Source of the DNA: Acheta domesticus | Taxonomy: Eukaryota > Arthropoda > Insecta > Orthoptera > Gryllidae | DNA length: 64,000 nt | Direction of reading: 5' to 3' | Assembly: GCA_031308135.1 (NCBI GenBank) | Contig: JAHLJT010000631.1 | Location: 223,581,654-223,645,653, forward strand | Shown here: positions 46,566 through 60,017 of the stretch, piece by piece | How the letters are laid out: the number at the start of each line of letters is the position of its first letter | Position numbering within the stretch: position 1 is the stretch's first letter | The notes under the pieces: generated by a model | Told to the model about the DNA's origin: nothing | The model's input: only the letters and a program-made list of their open reading frames with translations | Database searches by the model: none | Made by a program: the position numbers and the translations under genes

Positions 46566-47203
46566 CCGGCCCTTTTATCAGATCAGTTTACTTTCCATCG
46601 TTTCCATCTCCCACTTCATTTGACAGAAATTCATCAACTTTAACTCTTGGTCAGTTTTATGCTTCAAATTCATTATTGTTTGCAATATTAAAATCTATCT
46701 TCCGTCTTTCTCTAATGAAAGAAAACCAGGACCAACGAGTGAAAAAAAAATAACAAGGCGTTAGAATTCCACATTCAACCATCAAATCCAGCAAACGATG
46801 TCTCATTAGAGATCAACTACTGATACATTTCACAAGCGTCCGGAAGTGTGATTGGGACTATATCAGATGCAACGCTCCAATTGAAGATAGGCTGTACGCC
46901 ATAATCCGGAAATAATGTCAGTAGCATTCTAACTTCAACTTGTTACAACTTCAGAAAGATACTTCCAAATTTTGGCAAGTATTCGTGTATGTACAGGAAA
47001 AAATAAGAGCAACTTGACGTAACTCTCATGAGATAAATCTTTGACTTTTTGTACTATCATTAACTTGATGGACATGTGACTAAAAATAAATTCATAAAAC
47101 AAGTTTATGAGTTAAGAGCCATATTATCCGTACGCAGTATTTGAGTAACTCCTCTAGTGTGCGTACGTGCGTGAGTGCAGTTCCGTCACTCACGGGTAGA
47201 CTA

Positions 47204-48221
47204 CACGTCAGAAATACATAAATTTAACCGTAGTTTAATGCACTTTTTCACATTAAATTAATGTGCCGTGCACATTAACACGAAATTAATGTTACACGTA
47301 CATTAAATATAATGTGTAAATTAAAATCATGTAGATTTAATGTAGTGCAGTTCATTAAATTTAATGTAACCGTTGTACGTTAAAGCGATTTTATGTGTAA
47401 CGTGCATTAAATTAATGTTAAAATTAAAATCAATGAGATTTAATGTAGGCTACATTAAACGTAATGTACCTTGTAAATTTAAACTGATATTAATGTGTTG
47501 ATATAATTTTAATGTTTAAATTAAAATCAGTGTAATTTTAGAAATATTTTCTTCCGCTATTGAACTTACGTAAAATAAATTTAAAATGTATTTTCAACAT
47601 GTAAAAAATATAAATGTTAAAATTCGTATTTACATTCAAATGGTAACAAATAAAATTGTAGCAATGTACATAGTATGCTAATTCTGTAGTAACAATTTTT
47701 CAAATTATCTGAAAATATTTTAATTTTTTAAAGAATGTTCACGTAACAATGTCAGAATTTAGACTCTACGGCTACGAAAATATTTAAGTGCGTAAACGCG
47801 TCCAAAAAGGTGAAGAAGTATTGACAATTATAAATAATATACATAATTGTGTGAGTTAATACATATTTGATATATATTACGTCTAAAGAAATATGTTTGT
47901 AAATAAAAATATTCTGCTACAGTAAAATTTAATGTACACGCATACAGTAAATTTAATTACACGTACAGTAAATTTAATGTACACGCATACAGTAAATTTA
48001 ATTCACACGTACAGTAAATTTAATGTACACGCATACAGTAAATTAATTTACACGTTACAGTAAATTTAATGTAAACGCATACAGTAAAATTAATTATACA
48101 CGTACATTACATTTAATGGAAACGTACTTTAAAGTTAAGTGTACGTGTAATAAATTCATTACGTACATGATACGTACTTAATGTACTTTTACATTAAAAG
48201 TAATGTGAAATTCTGACAGTG
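47204..48221 (+). mobile_element. 1018-bp TA-inserted MITE, present only in the left copy
   Basis: The ends are CACGTCAGAAAT and, inverted, CACTGTCAGAATTT. TA flanks both sides (47202-47203 and 48222-48223), and the right copy shows the empty site GGGTAGACTACTTCC with a single TA at 62059-62060. The interior consists of many palindromic ATTAAATTTAATGT-like motifs, including an ordered array (47921-48110) alternating ACAGTAAATTTAATGTACAC and ACAGTAAATTTAATTACACG half-units of about 45 bp per pair. There is no coding capacity. A TA target fits Tc1/mariner-type mobilisation. A 3-bp TAC duplication, as in CACTA elements, is the alternative because of a one-base ambiguity. Confidence 0.8.
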
Positions 48222-49120
48222 TACTTCCGCAGCCACAATCCACCGTACAAATAATGTGTCATTGACGCGTTTTGGTCTCCTAGTGGGGAACAGTTAGTTC
48301 GAATACGTACAGAAAATTCTCAGAAAAATTTTCAAAATCGTTTTTTCTGGGTATTTAGCGCTGTCATCTTAGTGGATAGACAGAGAAATTAAACCAATGC
48401 CACCTAAAAAGATCTACCTAGGAGGCGTTGATTAAACCCCATTACCCGTGTATTGTGAGACGATACCATAATTTCTGCCATGAAATTGGCAACACTGATT
48501 GTTGACAATCAAGCAAAAGTAATTGAATATCGCCCGTCAGAATTGTTGTGAATTCGTAAGAGTGAAGTATTCATACGCATTTTTTATAATAAATTGCAAA
48601 TGACCTTGAAACATAAATTTGAAGAACATCATTGTGCATACGAAGAAAAAAGGGCTGTAATAATTTCAGACGTGCAAAGATCGATTTCAATGAATGTGTG
48701 TTACTATTCACCTTATTCACATAAACATATAAAATAGTAACCTTGTTGTTTATGCAGTCTCGCCTTCATAATGCAAACCGGGCTGTGTGGAGTTTTAAAA
48801 TCTTAAAAAATTAGGGGACAAAAATATGGAACTATTAAGCAATCAAGGGGAAAAAAAATATTGAAGATTTGTGACAGAATTTCCGAACTAATGGAGAATG
48901 ATCTTTTATTAGCATTAGTGAATAACGCAGAAGAACAAATACAGGTGATTATTATGTTCATATTGGAAAACAAATAGTAAACAAATATAGCTGTACTAAA
49001 TTCTAACAAATTTGCATCATTCATACTGCAAATACTTTTTTTTACGGCGATATAGTTATGAACTTCCAATATTACCAGTTTGTATCCCATATGGAGGTAA
49101 CATGCAATGCCATGGGTGTT
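48222..49120. other. Stretch up to the gap; exon-like segment broken (left copy)
   Basis: It corresponds to 62060-62984. The exon-like frame at 62685-62804 is interrupted here by one-base changes (about 48824-48950). Confidence 0.5.
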
Positions 49121-49220
49121 NNNNNNNNNNNNNNNNNNNNNNNNNNNNNNNNNNNNNNNNNNNNNNNNNNNNNNNNNNNNNNNNNNNNNNNNNNNNNNNN
49201 NNNNNNNNNNNNNNNNNNNN
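49121..49220. other. Assembly gap, 100 N
   Basis: Exactly 100 Ns, a conventional placeholder for unknown gap size. Confidence 1.
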
Positions 49221-50667
49221 TAAAAACATATTTCGTGCGCTCCAAACGAAATTTCAGGTCGTTCAGTGTCTTATACTCTCAGCGATTCGCAACGGCCGAT
49301 TTGAAAGGAAAATAGAGTATTTAGTTTTGAATTTCACTTTATTAAAACAGTGAAATACATTTAAACATATAAAAATGAATTAGAAATTTTACAGTTTAAT
49401 CATATTAATGCAAAGACATTCAACCAGTAGTTGTCGTAAATGTGCTTTCAAAAGCAAATATGACATGAATTATTAGCTGAGTGTTCGAAAAGAATATTAT
49501 GCATTGTCCGCACAACCCTTGCAGTATTGATACCATCCCTGTCATCTCACCTTTGTGAATGAGCATTTTCCCTTTATTTTACATAAAAAAAGTTGGATGT
49601 ATTGGACGTACAAACTGACTTGGGACTGAAACTTAGCAATAATGACCTTGATATCGATGTCATTCGCGCAACAATTCAAAGCTCGTCAGTATGTGATGAA
49701 TTAACAATGTTCCAACTGGATTTGGACTTGTTTTGCTATTGGTATTTCAGTTTGAACTCTCATTTAAAGGTCTAATTTTTTAAATAAAATTCCAATAAAA
49801 TAATACATCTTTTTATCAAAAACCTTTAATTTCTAATATTAAGCCATCTATTTATCATGTTTTTAAATTATTTCCGTTCAAGTGGTATTATAATTTGCTC
49901 CAGGCTTGTAAGTGGTACGTAACTGAAGAAAAGGTGAGACCCCCTGCCGAAATCCCGTCTTGCTTATGAATAAATGTAGTAAAATAACTTTGTCTTCTGA
50001 GATTTGAATGTCTCAGACTGGCGAAACCCTGAGTTGTCAACGTCTATCGTCCGTGGGAAGACAGCTCCCCTTTCGTGGGACATACGGTATTGGAAGCGAG
50101 TGCAGCAAACATTCTCAAAATTTCGCCAGCTGGTAGAACACCAAGCAAAACCCACATACTACTAAACTTTGAAGTGTTAGGGAGTATTAGAAATGTGTTA
50201 TTAGAGACGTTTTGCATCAAGACCTTTCATGACCTCCGCGCTTCCTGCAACGAGCAAAATTGCATCGGCAGTGCCAAAAATGTTTATCAATCGATGTCAG
50301 ATTTTATAGCACGTTCCTTCTTTGACGACTGACGGCAAAGGTCATATCCGTTGGTCTCTTTTTAGTTTCAACGGCACAGTAAGTATACTATTTTACCGAA
50401 GTCGTAAACCAATGCTATTTTTAAGAAACGTGAAAAATAACTTACATACGGTGCACTTGATGTTATTGTTTTGAAACTTTTTTATTAGAACACATTATTG
50501 TGAAAATTTTGTTTCTAAGCAAAAGTGAAAAGTATTTATTGTTTGTCCCATATCGAGATAACATTTCAGAGGCTCGTATCTTTGCAATAATTGTATTTGG
50601 ATTATTCCACGTATGTGTTCGACCTTCTTGTCTTTCCGAACCTGTCATGTAAACACCCTTTTTTAAC
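49221..50667. other. Unassigned stretch (right copy)
   Basis: Two plus-strand frames (49593-49775, 60 residues, and 50075-50332, 85 residues) look more protein-like than their surroundings, but both are disrupted in the left copy and match no family I know. Confidence 0.35.
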
Positions 50668-50695
50668 CAGCACCCTCTCCAGGGAGAGGGTGCTG
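50668..50695. repeat. 28-bp palindrome (right copy)
   Basis: Identical to 35946-35973. Confidence 0.9.
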
Positions 50696-51635
50696 CTCAG
50701 ACCTGACGACAGCGGCGGGGCGCGGCGATTTCCGCACTTCGACAGGCTGCAGGTCATGAAAAAGTATGTATACTAATTGTCGCAAATCACTACTTGCGAT
50801 GCTTCTTTCTTCAAAACTCAATATTTATGGATTTTAAAAGGTGCTTAACAAGCTGGCAAAATTTCATGTCAATCCGAGTATCAAGCAAGGCGAGTTTTCG
50901 TGTAAGCGCTGCTGAGAAGTGACAACGCTGTTCTCCATAAGCTCTGTACTGCAATCAATGCTTGGACGCTCTATAGCGTCTCAACTCAGTCAAAGATGCC
51001 TTTTGAAGAACAACTTCCCTAGGCATTTCAGTTGAATTTTTTACTGAAAATTTGTTCACATTGACTGAATGACAAAGTTGTTTGTTTTATTGAAAAAGCG
51101 CAATTTTTTTCAGGGCGTCTTCCTACAACTATAGTATTAAAGATAGATATTTTCCCCTAATGAATTTTGTACCTTAAAGACGCATCTTTGAATAAGTAAT
51201 GTTCAACGTTTCGAAAACATGAGTAGTTCCGACTTCAGGGTGATTTTCAAACATCCGACTTCTCCTCAAGCTGTGGGTGTATTCAAGGAAGAGTATCACA
51301 GTAAGAACTTCTTTATTTGATCTCTAGTCAACGTTGTCAAAAAGGTCATGTAGCGTGATCAAAAAGGTCAAGTAGGAGATAGAATTGATTACAAGTTCAG
51401 AATAATTCAGAGTTATGAATCAATCTTTCTGTACGAAACTGTGCTAAATTCTCAAAATTGATTGTAAATTGATACAGTTGACTCACAAGTGTGAAAATGT
51501 AATGAGTAGGTGTTGAATTAAATAAAACACGTGTTTTTTCAATGAAAGCTATGAATGTCAAACACTAATTTGTAGATGGTACTAAAGAAAGTGAAAAAGA
51601 TTAATGAGAGGTGCTTTTATTTAGAAACCATCCAC

Positions 51636-52061
51636 GAAAGATCTCTCACAACGTTAATATGCACATTACCAGCGATTTGTAAACACTGTTGTATTTTTTA
51701 GATAAAGTGCTTCAAATGACTTTAAATTAAGTTTTTCTAAAACTCAAAATTTTCGTAAAAACGAGCTTCGAATTTCGCATCTTTAATAGTGCTAATCCCC
51801 ATTTTCCTTAAAACAGCTCGAATTTTTTAAAGAATTTGCCATTTTAGGATGGAGTTGTACTGTTCTTTAATATTCGAAAATTAATATTCTGTTCTACCAT
51901 TCTACCATTAAAAAACGAAAAATTAAGAAAAGTTAAAAAATGTTCTTTGGACGGTGATAGAGGGCAGCTGGCAGTATGTGGCGATCCCGAATAGCTAGCC
52001 CAGACCCAAGGAAATATAAAATGAGTATAGGAAGTCTGTCCTATTCTGTAGGGCCACTAGT
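51636..52061 (+). mobile_element. Family A right-end fragment (right copy)
   Basis: Equivalent of 36917-37349. Confidence 0.65.
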
Positions 52062-53030
52062 TTTTCATCTGACAAGATAGTAATGTGACAACCTCCTTAA
52101 TTCGTGACCCCAAATGTTTTCATTTAGCAAGTCAAAATGAAATGCAACGCATGGCGGTTCTGCGGGTTGCCTATATTACGAAATAGGGGTAGGTATGACG
52201 GAATGGATTAATGCACACACGGGATTCAGCACTAGAGAAAGATACTTGTATGTACGAGTATTTTCTCATTTATGGGACTGGGAAAGCTAGCATTCAGGTA
52301 GCGTCAAAACTTCAGGACTATTGTAGATAGTGAGAAAAATTGTCAGTGATGATTTGATGTCGAATTTGTTATTTTCCTGGTGGCGAGTTAATATTTGTCT
52401 GATGATATTACAATATTTATTTTATTAACCATAGAAGGACGTAGACTCGTTCACATAATATCAAATAATGATTTTCATTTTACATATACTTTGAAATCCT
52501 GTTAATTTCTGACCATCTGGGCTACGGAATAAGCGTACCCATAAGATGCAAATGAAAAAAAAAATTTCAAAAATGAATTAAAAGCTCCAAAATGACTCAT
52601 ATTGTATATTATGTCTCTAAAAAAAACATAACTAGATTCCTTCCGTGATCTGAAAACCGGATTTAAATGGCCTAGGACACGTGATTATTAGTTAATGCTT
52701 TCTTCTAAGTTAGTCATGCAACGTGTGTTGTGGAGAATCTTCTCATCTACAAGTGTAGATTTTTCGTCTTAAATCTATTTGATACACCCAGGGGAATAAT
52801 TATTTATCCAGTAGTAGCGTATTTACGAGCTTTTTGCCGAAGGTATCTTATAAATCGTTAAAAATCGCCATTTTCCTTTGCGGGGAAGGGAATATTTTTT
52901 TTAAATGGTAACCTCTAAGACATTAACACACATTGATGTACGTAGAACATGCAAATCTGCCAGTATGAGTATTTAAAGTATTACGTCCGGGAAAGAAAGA
53001 AATTCTGACAAAAGAACTTTTGCAATTTTT

Positions 53031-54276
53031 ACTTTCACGTATACGTACGTATACACGGAGTGATATACGTAGTATAGGGAAAGGTGTGTAATGCTGCGCG
53101 AAAAAATGGCCAAATTTCGGCGGAAAAAAATTAATTGTCCGGCCGTGAAAACGAATAAGTGGATAAAACCAGTTGGTTAATTAAGAAAAAAATCCCCTAA
53201 CACGTGGTGTAGCCAGAAACCCTGTTTTCTAGGTCCTTGATACCGAAAACCCAATTGAAAGGAAAACGTCTGTCTGTCCGTCTGTGAACACTGCTAGCGT
53301 CTAAATCATACGTACGATTTCTTCCAAAATGGATAATCCCCGGTAGATCTGATTCTAGTCAAAGCTTTGAGATTTTGAAAAAGATTCTTCAAAATTTGGG
53401 GGTACTTTATATGAAGCCCCCCGGGGATTTTCAACATTTTCTCAAAAACGGCTCCAAATTTTTTCTTTAAATTTCTTGTATGAAGAGAGTAAAATACACT
53501 TATTCACATGGCATAGGTCCAATTTTCACGGATGACTCTAAATTTTCGAAAATTTTGAAAGTTTGAATTTTTTTCGGCGTCTTTCTCCAGCTACAAAATT
53601 GAAGATAGAGATTTTTTCTTCAAATAAAATTTGTTCTGCATATTGAGTTCTTTCATAAAGGTCATGTAAATGTTTCTCAAAATTTTAGTAGTTTCCGTGC
53701 AATATGTGCAACATTAAAAAATTACAAAAACAAGATTTTCTCAAAAACGGCTCCCAATTTTTTCTTTAAACTTTTGGTAGGGATAGTGGTAAATTTACTC
53801 TATCAGATGACATAAAAGCCATATTGGTCTATCGGTTGTTTTTTTTTCAAAAATTACAAAAATGTAAATTTTTTCACATGTTTCTCACATCGATAATATT
53901 TAACTTAGAGGCAATTTATTCACATTATTATATTTACGAGTACATGTGCTTTAAATAATGTCAAGTAAAGTTTCTCGAAAACACTACCGTTTTCTGTGAA
54001 AAGTAGCACAAAATGTCGCATTTTCAGAAACGCTCAAACGCCATTTTCTCATATATGGATGCAAATTTTTTCTTGAAACTTTTGTAACAGATAGTGATAA
54101 TTACACTCTTTAATGTGACGTTAAGTTTAATTTGAGTTATTTTTTTGTTTTTTCAAAAATTATATAAATATAAATTTTTTGAAAGATCTCTCACATCTTT
54201 AATATGCACACTATCCGCAATTTGTAAAGATTATTATATTTGTGAGTGTAAGTGCTTCAAATAACTTCAAATAAAG
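53031..54276 (+). mobile_element. Family A element, 3'-truncated (right copy)
   Basis: Equivalent of 38320-39564, with the same truncation point, as expected if both are one locus. Confidence 0.7.
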
Positions 54277-54539
54277 ATGGAAACAATCGCAATAGCAAGC
54301 TTCTAATTTTCGAGTCATTTGTTGCACCAACGCTAGATATTCTTTATTAAATGTAAATGGAATAAGAAATTTGTGATAACCGAGCAATCTTAAACAATTG
54401 TTGGAAGAGATTGAAACAATGAATAAAGACGTTTTTACGGCAGTCTTCACCCCTGGGAGGAGGACGCCTTTCTAAGAAAGAATACGTTTGAAAGATACAT
54501 TGAATGTTATTATTTACAAATTCTGTAAGCAGAGTGCGC

Positions 54540-54554
54540 CAGGTGACTCACCTG
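54540..54554. promoter_or_regulatory. Palindromic CAGGTGACTCACCTG site (right copy)
   Basis: Identical to 39828-39842. Confidence 0.35.
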
Positions 54555-54589
54555 CGCTATGATCACGCACACGACTCATACTAGCGGAA

Positions 54590-54890
54590 CCGCACTGTAC
54601 TTGACTGGCGCACGCGGCGAAAGTGTAATGAACTTGTCTCTCGGAAAGGGCAGCTTTCGAGTCCCGGCACGGGCGCAAGGGAGGCAGTTGACCCAGTTCG
54701 GCCGCGAGGCGTCGCGCGGCGCCTTGGCAGCGCGGTTGGGGTTTGGGGGGGTGGCGGGGTTGGGGGGAGGGGTGGGCGGTTCCCAACCAGCGGAGCGGAA
54801 GCGCCGGCGTCGCCGCCTGCCACTGCGACTTTCTCGCGACGCGAAGCGACGCACGTCTGGGCGGCGTGCCACTCGCGGACACATCTTTTC
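54590..54890. promoter_or_regulatory. CpG island (right copy)
   Basis: Equivalent of 39880-40175, with a longer G-rich tract near 54739-54778. Confidence 0.45.
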
Positions 54891-55158
54891 GCGTCTAACT
54901 TTACACCGTCAACACGGGAAAGTACTTACGCGCCACTCGTAAGCCCTTTTGCACCTAAAGTGATGGAGCACGGTAGAGGCGTTTAAGGAACAATTTAACG
55001 CGCAAACGTCGTTTGAACGTGTTTTGAAAATTATCAAGAGAAACAGAAAGTTTAGTAACGTGCGCTTCAAGAAGCTGAAAAGCATAAATCAACACGGTGC
55101 ATTACAACAAAACGGATTCAATGAGAAAAATATCAATTAGTGTACGGTTACCTCCAGG

Positions 55159-55291
55159 CAGTGGAGAATCCCGGGGGGTGCAAAAAATATATTGTAAAAT
55201 ATCATATAAACACTACAAAATAATACAAAATATAATCAAAATATGTTTATTATTTTTAAAAAAAATCTATAATCGGCTGGATCCGCCCCTG
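55159..55291 (+). mobile_element. hAT-type MITE, 133 bp (right copy)
   Basis: Same element as 40440-40556, with a perfect 8-bp duplication CCTCCAGG at 55151-55158 and 55292-55299. Confidence 0.8.
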
Positions 55292-56499
55292 CCTCCAGGT
55301 AAAATGTTTAATTGACTATTGACAGTGACTAAGGCAGTGACTAAGCCAAAGACGGTGACTAAGGCAGTGAAAAATAAAACTGTTTACATTGCGAAGTTGC
55401 TTCATTTAATCAAGTGCCATTTTTTTGTGTATTAGTAATGAAAGAAGTATTTGTTAATTTTTGACTAAGTAGACAGTCTCGTAAGTGGCAAACAAATCTT
55501 TTAAAATGTGATGATCCTTGTTCTTGTAGCAAATGTTTTATTTTCTTGGAGGTATTATGAGCAATCCGAGTTTGCCCAGTATTTTGAAGGTAATTTACGT
55601 AGCCTGCGGTTTCATTTCATACTTTTTCAGGAGCGCAATGTAGTTGAAAGTTAATTTTGATTATATACCATACTATAACTTGTATTTTTCTTTCTCTGTG
55701 TCAGATTCCTTTTGTAATAATTACCATATTTTATCAAATGCAATGTTATCAAATGTAAATTTCATTCTTGTACATAATGAAATAACTAGATATTGTGTTC
55801 AACTGCCACGATAAAGAATTACGATGGAGAGCCAATACCTCGTATAGATTTCAATGATAGATATTGTTAATCATCCAGAACGTCCGAGGTGTATTATGAT
55901 GAAATTTGAAATAATATTTAGGGAGAAAAGATGAGCCCTGTTAGTGAAGTTAAACGCTTCATAAATAAAACTGATAAATCGTGATATCGAAAACAAGCAT
56001 CTAAACATGAACAACTTGAGTTTTCTGAAATAAAACAATGAAATAAAAAAGTTTAGAAACTTTTTCGCATATTTGAAAACAAAATACATGTATACATGAG
56101 ACAACACCGGTATACATGTTCCAAGTGAGAACATGACCCACGTCTGCAAATTAATGTTTGCATATAAATGCATACTTTATTATTTCATATATTGCCCTTA
56201 ACTATTAAGTTTACATATTACATTTTACAAAATCTTGAAAAGCATTAAACTTTCAAATTAAGTACGAAAATGCACATTTTAAGAAAGTTTTGCTAAATGT
56301 TAAACACATCTTTTTCTTTTCAATGTACCAATGATTTATTACGCAATTAGAAAATATAAGACGTTTAAATTCGTTTCAACATATTACTTACAGATGTAAT
56401 TTTTGTACGCAAATGTTCAAGTCCAAAGGAGCACTGCACATTTTTGAACCCTATTTGAAGTTGAATCAGTTCGTTTAGAAGCAACAGCGAGAAGTGTCC

Positions 56500-57020
56500 T
56501 TTGCATCTCAAGTCGCTCGCACACAAGTAAAACGGGTTTCCTTGGCATGTGATTAGGGAAGCGCTGAGGAGATGCGATTCTCCTTGCGATGCGGCACAGA
56601 AAGCGATTCTTGATGCTGACATCAGCCCTATCGTTGCGCGAGGAGGCGGAGAGGAAGAAGCTTCGCAGCTCGAACCCGGGCCAGTCACGCCCGAAGCACG
56701 GGGCTTTGTGGGCGTGTCGGCCGCGGGTGCGGCGGGGCGGGGCGGGGTGGGGACCACCGCAGAGGCGAAAGACCCGCCCCGCCCCGCCCCGCCGCGCCGC
56801 GCCGCGAGTATTTTTATCTGAGCACGGACGGCGCCTGGGCGCGCGCCAACTCTCCTGTCGCCTCCCCTCCCGTCGCGCGCCCAACCCGCCCACCCCCACC
56901 CAGCCCCCAGGCGGCGCGGCCCGGCGGGGCGCTGGGCGTCTCCGGCGCGGCACGCGGAGCACGCCTGCCGGCGGCCGCGGCGGCGGTGAGCCTTTGCGGT
57001 GCCGACCCGACCACGAGACG
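56500..57020. promoter_or_regulatory. CpG island with GC-box clusters (right copy)
   Basis: Equivalent of 41680-42200. The GC-box clusters are slightly longer. Confidence 0.45.
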
Positions 57021-58565
57021 GGTGCTTTGAGACATTCGCTGCTCAATGTACACTCATGTTAAAGAAACTTTTTCTTCTGTGCTGTCCACTGTGGTAAATG
57101 GTATCGTAGCTGATCTTACAAATGTGATATCCGATGTGGCGTCCGTTCTCTGTGTTTTTTTCTTACCTCCTACAGGTAGTGCAACATGCCCGTAGACCAT
57201 AATAGACTCTCCATGGATAGGATTCTTCGTGGACGTATATACAGAAGTATCTTTTACGCTGTTTCAGGCGTCTCAAGGATCTTCCCACTTGTTTTGAACT
57301 TCTATTGACATAGTCCTAAAGAAAAAAGTCGAGATTTCTTTATAAAGTTTCCTAAGAATCGGGAATTTCTATCAATGCTACTTTGAATCCGTTTTCAATT
57401 TAAAAAGAAGATAAACAAGTAGGCAAATGTAAAATAGAAATGCAAATTGTTTGTTTTTGTTTCTAAACAACTTTGATATTCATGTTGCTTTCATATTCAT
57501 GTTCATTTGTTGAAATATATTCATGTAAAATATAAATGTGTTAATGTTACTATAATCTATTACTGTAAGTCTGCAAATGTATGGCGTATGTAACATATAC
57601 TTATTGTGAACGCTTATTATAATGGCAGAGACGCGACCTTCAATAAATAATAGATGAAAACAACAATAGGCTGTAAAATAATCCTTTACATGTTATTTTC
57701 GGCTTCTTATAAGCATTAAATGAAATATATGTATCGCTAATGATATTTTTTACAGTGGCAGGTTCTTTTTGTGGAATATAGCATTATAATTTTAATACAA
57801 ATTAATTGATGGTCTCTTACAAATAACAGTACAACACATTCTTGGAAAAAAGTACAGATCCATGCTGGAGTGATTGATTTAAACATGATAATCCTTCCGT
57901 AAATAATTTTTTTGTCGTAATTCATTGGTTAATAGTACGGTGATGAATTATGATGATGAACTATTTTCTTCCATGTTTTAATGTATATTGAATATTTCGT
58001 AAGGAGAAAGAATACAAAGAACATTATGAAAATATTTCCTGCGTACAATGTACTCGTGTTCTAAAAGTTTGTACAGGAAAAAATCGGAACTAACGCAAAG
58101 AACACGAAAAAGTCACGAACATTGTAGGCCATTTTCTAAATTCATGTTACATCGTACGTGAAAAAGTCCTATTTGCTCTTTGGAATACTTATCATTTTCG
58201 TTTCTCTTCCGATTTCTTTAGAATATGACAATGCGAGATCAAAGTAAAGGTGTTAAAGAACAGATTTATCATCACTATGATAAAACTGAGTGAATGACTC
58301 ATGTGCGTGCGCCTCCCTTAGCCAAGCTCTAGGAAACGCGCCGCTTTTAAAACCGGTGGCGGTGAACAAAGGAGGGTAGGAGGTCGGCAGATCACTGGCG
58401 GTGAGTGACGGACAGGCGTTTGCTTGTGTTTACGCGCCGCTTCAGTGGCCACTGGCTAACGATCAGAAGTGACTGGAGGAATGGCCGACGGCCTGGCGCG
58501 GCGCACGCACATGCGTGGCGGCGCGGTCGCCGCTGGCGGCCTTCCTTGGGGGCACACGCGTGCTA
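57021..58565. other. AT-rich stretch without a recognisable gene (right copy)
   Basis: No supported features. The end is GC-richer, as in the left copy. Confidence 0.5.
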
Positions 58566-59045
58566 GCGCAGCTGCATCACAGTGGCTCAGGGCTTCAGCG
58601 CCTCTGACCGGGAAGTCCTAGGGTTCGAGTCCCCGAGGTCCTAGCATTTGGGATCCTGAGTCGAATTCAGCTGCTTTCTGGAGGAGAATTCTTGCGGCCG
58701 GGTCCTCTGACCGATAGTTGACCGTGGTTTCTCCGATCAATACCAGGTGAATACCGGAGTAGTACCCTAACAAACGGGACACGGACCGCGCACGATCTTT
58801 CCTTCCTATTCTTTGTCCTATTCTCACCTCTTGCTAACACACATGTACATATACTGCGCTATCACACATGCCGGAAGGCCAGACGGGAGCTCAGAGCTTG
58901 TCCCAGATGGGGCGGTGCCCCCTGATGGGAGATGCCCATCAGGGTATTCCCCAAGGGTTGGGGATATTTCCTGCAAATCGATGTAGGTAGGTTGACATCG
59001 GATGTTACCAGCCAACGGGGAAATCACCGCCCTCTCTCGCGATGA
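58566..59045 (+). mobile_element. tRNA-derived SINE (right copy)
   Basis: Equivalent of 43745-44220. Boxes A and B are intact. Confidence 0.7.
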
Positions 59046-59963
59046 AATAATGGTCTTACTGGAATAATGGTCTTAGCAGTTAACGCGCCCGTTATCACCC
59101 ATCAGTGAATCAATGAACCATAAGCCCCGCACGTCCTATCACACTTGGAAGAGGCCCCACCCTGATAATGGTGATTTAAAGTACCTGGTGGCTCTTTCAA
59201 CTCGCTTTCTCCATCCTAATCCTCGTTTACCTCAGAAATTCCGAACAAGGCAATTTACTCCCTTTGTAACCGAGAAAATGATCTGGGAACGGTTCTAAGA
59301 GCAGATGAAATTGTAGAGCTTTAAACGCTCTCTGGATATGGTAAATGTATTACATTTTTGGAAGGTTGTTATAAAAAGTTTGCTTGTGATAAGAAAAGTT
59401 GTAAAACTGACCTCGAAGTATAAAAACGCATTTAGAATTAAATTAATGGTGTTTAACAGCATGCACTTTTTCGAATGGTTTGTTACTGTTATTTCAAATT
59501 GTTCCTACGAATACTTCAGTAATATTTTGAATAGCCTTTTCCACTAAAGTAAGCATGGAAGATTACAATTAATACGAATCTTCAATTTTTGAAAATTCAG
59601 AAATGTAAATTGAAATGTATGAAAAAGTAAGGAGACAGATGTTTCTAAAAAAATGTTTATTGTGCTTTTGCAATGTTGCAATCCAAAAGCCACTATCCAA
59701 TCATACCATAACAATGTCAGGTTTATCACTCGCCAGAAAAGAAAGTTCCAAGCTCTTAGCCGTTCGCCATATTACCAAAAGATGTACCAGTTCGTTGCCT
59801 AATCAACAAATATCCAACAGAATAAACGAAGAACTTGGCGTGGCGAGTGTAACGGTGGCATTAACAGTTTCTAAGCGCAGACAATCTCAGTCACCAACTA
59901 TTCTGTCTTGCCGGGCGCTAGGCCGGGGCTGGTCAGACTCGCTCCGATGGCTGGTTATTCGGT

Positions 59964-60017
59964 GGGGCGGATAGCGCCTCTATATACAATACAGAGTGCG
60001 CGCGCGCCAACTTCAGT
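59964..60017 (+). promoter_or_regulatory. Candidate TATA/initiator core promoter (right copy)
   Basis: TATATA at 59981-59986 and TCAGT at 60013-60017, with the same 34-base spacing as in the left copy. Confidence 0.25.

Larger units (their letters stand above)
34474..49120 (+). repeat. Large duplication, left copy (14.6 kb), ending at the N gap
   Basis: Colinear with 49221-62984 over its whole length. Its last bases (CATGCAATGCCATGGGTGTT) abut the gap and correspond to the bases just before 62984 in the right copy. Its first bases correspond to the first bases after the gap. Differences are mostly single-base indels, many in homopolymers, plus one 1018-bp transposon present only here. Confidence 0.95.

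Noticed and set aside
47921..48110. CRISPR-like regular array inside the MITE
   Set aside because: The half-units are contiguous and alternate without unique spacers. It is a tandem/palindromic repeat in a eukaryotic transposon.
49012..49353. 113-codon frame spanning the N gap
   Set aside because: It is open only because Ns are read as X. The two sides belong to opposite ends of the duplicated segment.
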